A DNA stretch of 64,000 bases from Manduca sexta (lineage: Eukaryota; Arthropoda; Insecta; Lepidoptera; Sphingidae). The stretch is taken from assembly GCF_014839805.1 (NCBI RefSeq), contig NC_051123.1, forward strand, positions 6,306,727-6,370,726, in the 5' to 3' direction. The translations under genes were made by a program, and so were the position numbers. Positions 58,991 to 64,000 of the stretch are shown here, piece after piece (positions within the stretch are counted from its first letter, which is position 1; each line of letters opens with the position of its first letter). The notes beneath the pieces were generated by a model that saw only the letters and a list, made by a program, of their open reading frames with translations, made no database searches and was not told the origin of the DNA.

Positions 58991-59128
58991 GCCGGATTGT
59001 TTAATCCGTGGTTAGGTAAAGTTAAATTTTTTATAACACTAACGAGTTGCAAGCGAATTAAAAGCCAAGCGCCCTGGAACAGTGTAAAAACACTGTTAAC
59101 TTTGCTTAACCACGGATAAAACACGGGC
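58991..59128. mobile_element. MITE-like element with about 35-bp inverted ends
   Basis: 'gccggattgtttaatccgtggttaggtaaagttaa' at the left pairs with 'gttaactttgcttaaccacggataaaacacgggc' at the right with a few mismatches and one-base gaps. The interior is short and non-coding. Confidence 0.65.
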
Positions 59129-62100
59129 TAAGTAATTAAAACTTACCTACGTAAATCTTTGTGTATGTTAGTGAAGCTGATTGTAGTTGGTAATACTAGG
59201 TTTTGATTGTTATCAACACACCATTTTTGTACCTGCTTATACGTATCATCGTGTGTCCGTCTTGTCGGTGCATTTATCTGAATATTATCAATCATTATCG
59301 TTTCCCACAACTCATATCGACATGGAAACATTCTTCCCCCTGTGCCTTGTTCATTATCTCATGAAAATATCAACAATTAATGTTAATTTATTTTCCTGAG
59401 TCTTTATCGAATGCGTTACTTTTTAATGCAATTTTCTACATTTAAGATCTAATAAGTACTAAAGTAACAATAATAGTTGAATTCTTTATCCGAACAAAAT
59501 CTGATTAGAAAAAATCTCCAGAAAAACACTCTTTAATTATTTTATAATGTCTAGCTTTGCATTTAATACACTACTTCTTACTTTAATAATAATTGAAAAT
59601 TAATTCGATGCAGTAAATATCCTCAAATTAAACTTTATAGCTCGGCTTTTGGCTCATAATCGTTACATTTGTTCATTATCATGCTTCGTTTGTATTTTTG
59701 GTATTATTATTAGAATATGATTATGTATGTATCTTCACGTATATTGTAATAATTATATAAAGCCATTTATATTATATTTTATAATGTTATTCTAATTTGT
59801 CTTCGCCATATATATTTTTCAGGCAATTGTGTGGTAAAAACAGAATTTATTGTATATTTTTCGTACCTCTATATATGTTTATGTGTATTAATCTCATTAA
59901 TACGAGGTGAATTTATTTTCTGTTTATTTGTAACATTTTATTAAACTAGAAGTAATTTTTGTTATAATACTTTTTGATTAGTATAAATATCTTAGTTGTA
60001 GTGGTATAGATACTTAAATAATTGTTTTATTATTGTGTAATATCCGTTTCTATACCCTATAGTAATATTCTTATCAACCGTGTTTTATATTATTACGTAT
60101 TATTTAAACATTATTGCTAAAATGTCTAATTTGAATCGAATGCGCGTAGTACGAACCGTTGTGAACAGATCTTACTGTGGCCAAAGAGTAATAAGACTAT
60201 AAAGAGCGGACAATGGAATGATTGCCTTACAAAAATCTTGCGCTCATGCGATGGTTTCTCAATCAACCGTGAAATAGTAAAATACAATATAAAACACTTA
60301 ATATTTTTTTCACATCAAAATTTGCTCATTCTTAATGCACATGTTTAGTTAATTTTATAATAATATCTAAGGACGCTGTGATATCTTGTCACACGGACAT
60401 TTCAAACAGCAAAAATTTAGCCCTGATGTCCAGTCTATAATATATATATAGACTTTGACTGTGGCAGTAAATAATTTGAACCATTGGTACAAAATATATT
60501 CATAATTCATTTGCACTAATTTTAAAATATGAAGTCATGTATTACAAATAAAGTTGCGTACTTAATAATTATTATGTATAAAATTATTGTGTACTGTGTA
60601 TTATTTTTGGAATCTATCATGTTATAACGAGGTTACTTCGTAGCAAAATATCATTTTTTCTGTATTTTGAATAGATTGAATAAAAATATATTTATTAAAT
60701 TAAAATTGAATAACACGATTATATGAAGTTCATTTTTGAGGTGTTATTAAAATATTTTTATTTATTTTTCTATTGGTATTAATAGAGATAATTTGTGTCA
60801 TGAAATTTTAATTATTAAAATCTATTATAAAGTATTTATTTATTAACAGCAGATTACTTGTTGTTCTAATATATGTGTTTAGAAAGAGAACCATCGTGGG
60901 ATTTGAGGTCGCTGCTGTGCTTTATTACCTCTTTTGTGTAATTATAGTATGTTACTAAACAAAAATCCATAAAAACAACACGCAAGATCATTTATAACAA
61001 AGCAATACGACATGATAAATAAATTTAAAATTTACCAAATGGCGGGGAAGGGTTGCCATTGAAAAAATCCAAAGTTAGGTCACTTTTCGGCCACGACGCG
61101 ACGGTTCTCTTTCTGAACAGACTATACCAAGTTATATGTAGGTATATTGTGTAATGTGTTAAGGCTTTATGTTACTATTGATGTTTGAATACATATTATT
61201 ATGAATAATTGTGATTATTATACGCTTAATGTATTTTTAAACAGTGGCGGGCCTAAGTGGGAATTTAGCCAAGCTTTATTTAATCAATGAATAAAAATGG
61301 TATATTTTGTTTTTGTAAATAAATGTTGATGTATTTTGCTATCCTTAATTGATCAATAGCTGCGTAATATTTGAACAGTAAATTCATTTTTTCTAATTGA
61401 TAAATAACGAAAGAATTTTGTATGGATTGTATTAGCTCGTCTATAGGCTACGTTTGGTTTCTTCGAGAGTTATATTTACAAAGAATAAGGATGCAATTAC
61501 ATACAAAATATGAAAAACCTTTACGAAAATTCCTATCGCTTTAAGCCTTAGCGCGCACGTGCGTTACAATGTTCCGCGCGGGTAATATGACGTTGATGAC
61601 GACAACGACGTATGTGAATGCCTCACGGATTTTCGCGTGCACTTTTGCGGGTGGATCCAGCGGCTAATTTGTCGCAAGTGCGCGCTTTGTCTTTGTTAAA
61701 TATCAATACAATACTATGTATTTATAAAAAGTCATTTGTCCATATCTTTACCTACTAATAATGTATTTATTACAAAACTAAATTAATGATTATATAATTT
61801 TACGTAGGTAACAGATTTATTTACAAATATTTAGTTTCCATTCTGATAAAATTAAAATATCAAAGGGGATAATTGTATAGTCTCGTGGAAAAATATTTAT
61901 TATCATCTTCCAGACTAACGTTAAATGTACCTAATTATAATCATATATCTCATGTTCACACGTCTCTGATAGTTACTGGTAAAGTACTAAAGATTTTGTA
62001 ACTAGAAGCTCAATTTTATAAAGTTTTATCTGTCTATTATTATTTTTTTGTCAAATCATGGATATTGTCGTCATCGGTAAGACACTCTGGTCTATAACCA

Positions 62101-63107
62101 AATATTCTAAAACCATAAATATATATTGAAGACCGTAATGTGGATGGAATAGAATGTATTTACTATACAAAATTAGATAAGTACTATTATTATAGTGAAC
62201 AATTATTTTTGTGAAAATCATCTTGTCATTAAAATATGTTTCCATTGAGCCGTTGTTTTTCTTGGTATCGTGACATTCGGTAAAGTCCCTTGTGATTCAT
62301 TGTTTACAGATTATAGTGATCTGCATACTACGAGGATTGACAAAAGGTAAGGGTTCAAAAGATAACGAATTTAGATCGTATATTGATGATAATTTTGTTG
62401 ACATTAAGGCGGCACAGTGCTCCCAGTGAAACTACGTCCGTATTTTAGAAGCTACTTATTCAAAATTTATGATTAGTATAAAAAAATAAATTAAACATCA
62501 CATTCCTACAATATGTTTGTTTACATTGTATGTTTAACATTTTTGTAATATAGACATTGAAAAATGTCATTAATGTTGTAGATTCAGGGAATCTTCTCTT
62601 AAAGCGCACGCCATTTTAATTCGCAAAGAACATTATTCGACAATTTAATAAAAAAAATATTTAAGTATTTAAACATTTTCTAAAATACCTACGTAAAATG
62701 ATTTTTTTAAATAAATTATTCGTAATGCTGCATACTCCTCTCCCTAACTCGCGCGCCGACAAGTATGGAACAAATTGCTTAAGCCCATTTGCTCGGCGAC
62801 AAGCTTTAACCACGCCTGTGTGGTACCCGGGCACAAGGCTTTAGGAACGCAAGCTCACCGCTCACCAAAAAAAAAATCGCCGAAAAAGCGGCCAAAATTG
62901 TCTAGCCCGTTCTTTGTAAAAAAAAAGATTTTTCGGCTGGCAGTGGTGATGCCGGCTGATGTTCGTGCTCCGGTACCTAATTTGTTAAAACGGATCTAGA
63001 TGATCTAAACTGGTGGTGATGGAAAACTCGTTGCCTCACGTTAAAGTATGTAAGCGGTTTGTGTAAACTGTAGTGTTTAGTGGCTGATAGAAGACTTGTT
63101 ATTAAGG

Positions 63108-63285
63108 TCATGTAAGGACTTAACATCTCATGTCTCAGGATGGCGAGCGCAGTGGTATACCAAACAATACTTCGTAATTTAAGTTGTTGGATGGTGTTTC
63201 TGCTGTTTATGGGTGGTCATATCGCTTATCATCAGGCGGACGTCGAGTTATCCTCGTCATTCAAAGCAATAAAAAAAGGTTGATT
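63108..63285 (+). repeat. Three-copy dispersed repeat, copy 3
   Basis: Starts at 'taaggacttaacatctcatgtctcaggatggcgagcgcagtgg', with 'tttatgggtggtcatatcgcttatcatcaggcgga' and an A-rich 3' end. 5'-truncated relative to copy 2. Confidence 0.75.
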
Positions 63286-63831
63286 TAATTTCTACATACA
63301 GGAAAGGCTTTTTTAGCAAATAATTGAAAAAATAATACATAGAAAGATAAGCTAAATTAGATTAATAACATTTTTAAAAATAACCGATCTTACATGTTTT
63401 CCTTTACTTAACTCTTTACTTTGCTATGCAAAGTGTATTTAATTCATATTTTCAGAACATAACAATTCTTTATATAAAAACACGTAATTTTAAAATCGAC
63501 CAATCGTTTTCGAATATCCATGTTTGTAGTTCGAAAGTCTGGGATGGTCAGGGATGCACCTATCTAGTGGTCATGGCCCGCCCTAGAATAGATGCTACGA
63601 GTACGCGACCTCGGCCCCCGAGCTACTGCAGTCACTACCAACTTTCCCTTCCATGAGTGCAGTATTCACTCCTACAGGCCATACTCTCCTTTCCCATAAC
63701 ATCCTCTACCCACAAACCCTATTTCCTCTCCCCGGCTGATGATGGGCAGCAGCGTCATCAGCGTGAGTCCCCTCCTGCGCTCGCCAACCCGCCTGCCAAG
63801 CGTGGCGAGTATTGGCAAATACCCCCTAAAG

Positions 63832-64000
63832 ATGGCGACACACAAAATGACCAGGCCCGCAGTCCCCGGCAGCCCTGCTATTCCTGGCTCCGGTAGCGGC
63901 CACGGTAATGGCGGGGCAGGGGGTGCGAAGAATCCCCGGGTTGGACCCCGCTACCACCCTCGACGACGACTGGCCCTGGTAACACACAACATTCGCACTT
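63832..64000 (+). mobile_element. LINE open reading frame, 5' part (cut by window end)
   Basis: An open frame from ATG 63,832 reads Gly/Ala-rich sequence and then RRRLALVTHNIRT at the edge. This resembles the start of the endonuclease (EEP) domain of RTE-like LINEs ('ALVTHNIRTL'). The GC-rich sequence before it (from about 63,560) is probably the element's 5' region. The rest lies outside the window, so intactness is unknown. Confidence 0.65.

Larger units (their letters stand above)
55303..64000. other. SGSM 3' UTR and downstream gene-poor DNA
   Basis: After the short 3' UTR the region holds MITE-like elements (55,772-55,943 and 58,991-59,128), a SINE (57,030-57,260), two members of the three-copy repeat (57,905-58,120 and 63,108-63,285), a LINE 3' fragment (58,640-58,950) and a LINE start (63,832-64,000). 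59.4-62.2 kb is AT-rich and empty apart from a GC-rich patch at 61,550-61,690. No gene is supported. Confidence 0.6.

Noticed and set aside
62775..62999. 74-codon Lys/Pro-rich frame
   Set aside because: Starts within a GC-rich patch, low-complexity K runs derive from poly-A tracts, no family recognised; possibly a retroelement piece but not supportable.
63426..63896. Two adjacent frames before the LINE start
   Set aside because: They lie in other frames than the endonuclease-like one from 63,832 and show no domain.
1..64000. CRISPR arrays, bacterial operons or a viral insertion
   Set aside because: No regularly spaced direct repeats, no ribosome-binding-site-led frames and no viral genes; all coding signal is explained by two spliced animal genes and transposons.

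Overview
The window is AT-rich nuclear DNA of a moth or butterfly (Lepidoptera). The evidence is two intron-rich animal genes with clean GT-AG junctions, plus a dense, typically lepidopteran repeat load: Helitron-like elements whose GC-rich 3' end is followed by CTAG, tRNA-headed SINEs, RTE and other LINE tails, MITEs and a short Copia element. No bacterial operons, CRISPR arrays or rRNA were seen.

Layout. (1) 1-5,339, minus strand: the first eight coding exons (about 406 aa) of Vps33A, the Sec1/Munc18 subunit of the HOPS/CORVET tethering complexes. The last third or so of the protein lies beyond the left edge. (2) 5,340-7,142: a divergent intergenic space, probably holding both promoters. 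(3) 7,143-55,302, plus strand: an apparently complete 22-exon gene for a small G protein signaling modulator (SGSM1/2 type; RUN domain, SM/Rab-Rap-binding region, TBC Rab-GAP domain). The joined reading frame is 1,131 codons plus the stop. The tiny first exon is inferred; the other 21 follow from protein similarity and matching splice phases. (4) 55,303-64,000: gene-poor DNA with MITE, SINE and LINE pieces, ending inside the 5' part of a LINE open reading frame.

The large SGSM introns hold most of the mobile DNA: two inverted Helitron-like copies around exons 2-3, a 99-bp-arm hairpin at 20.1-20.3 kb, an internally deleted but young Copia element with LTRs and target duplication at 23.9-25.5 kb, and SINE/RTE/MITE insertions in the smaller introns. 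The two host genes both act in endosomal and Rab-controlled membrane traffic: Vps33A in SNARE assembly at late endosomes and lysosomes, SGSM in Rab/Rap signalling. No functional coupling can be claimed from adjacency alone.

Protein comparisons rest on recalled family sequences, not on a search. SGSM residue numbers use the 1,131-aa model; subtract 14 if translation starts at the ATG at 17,797.
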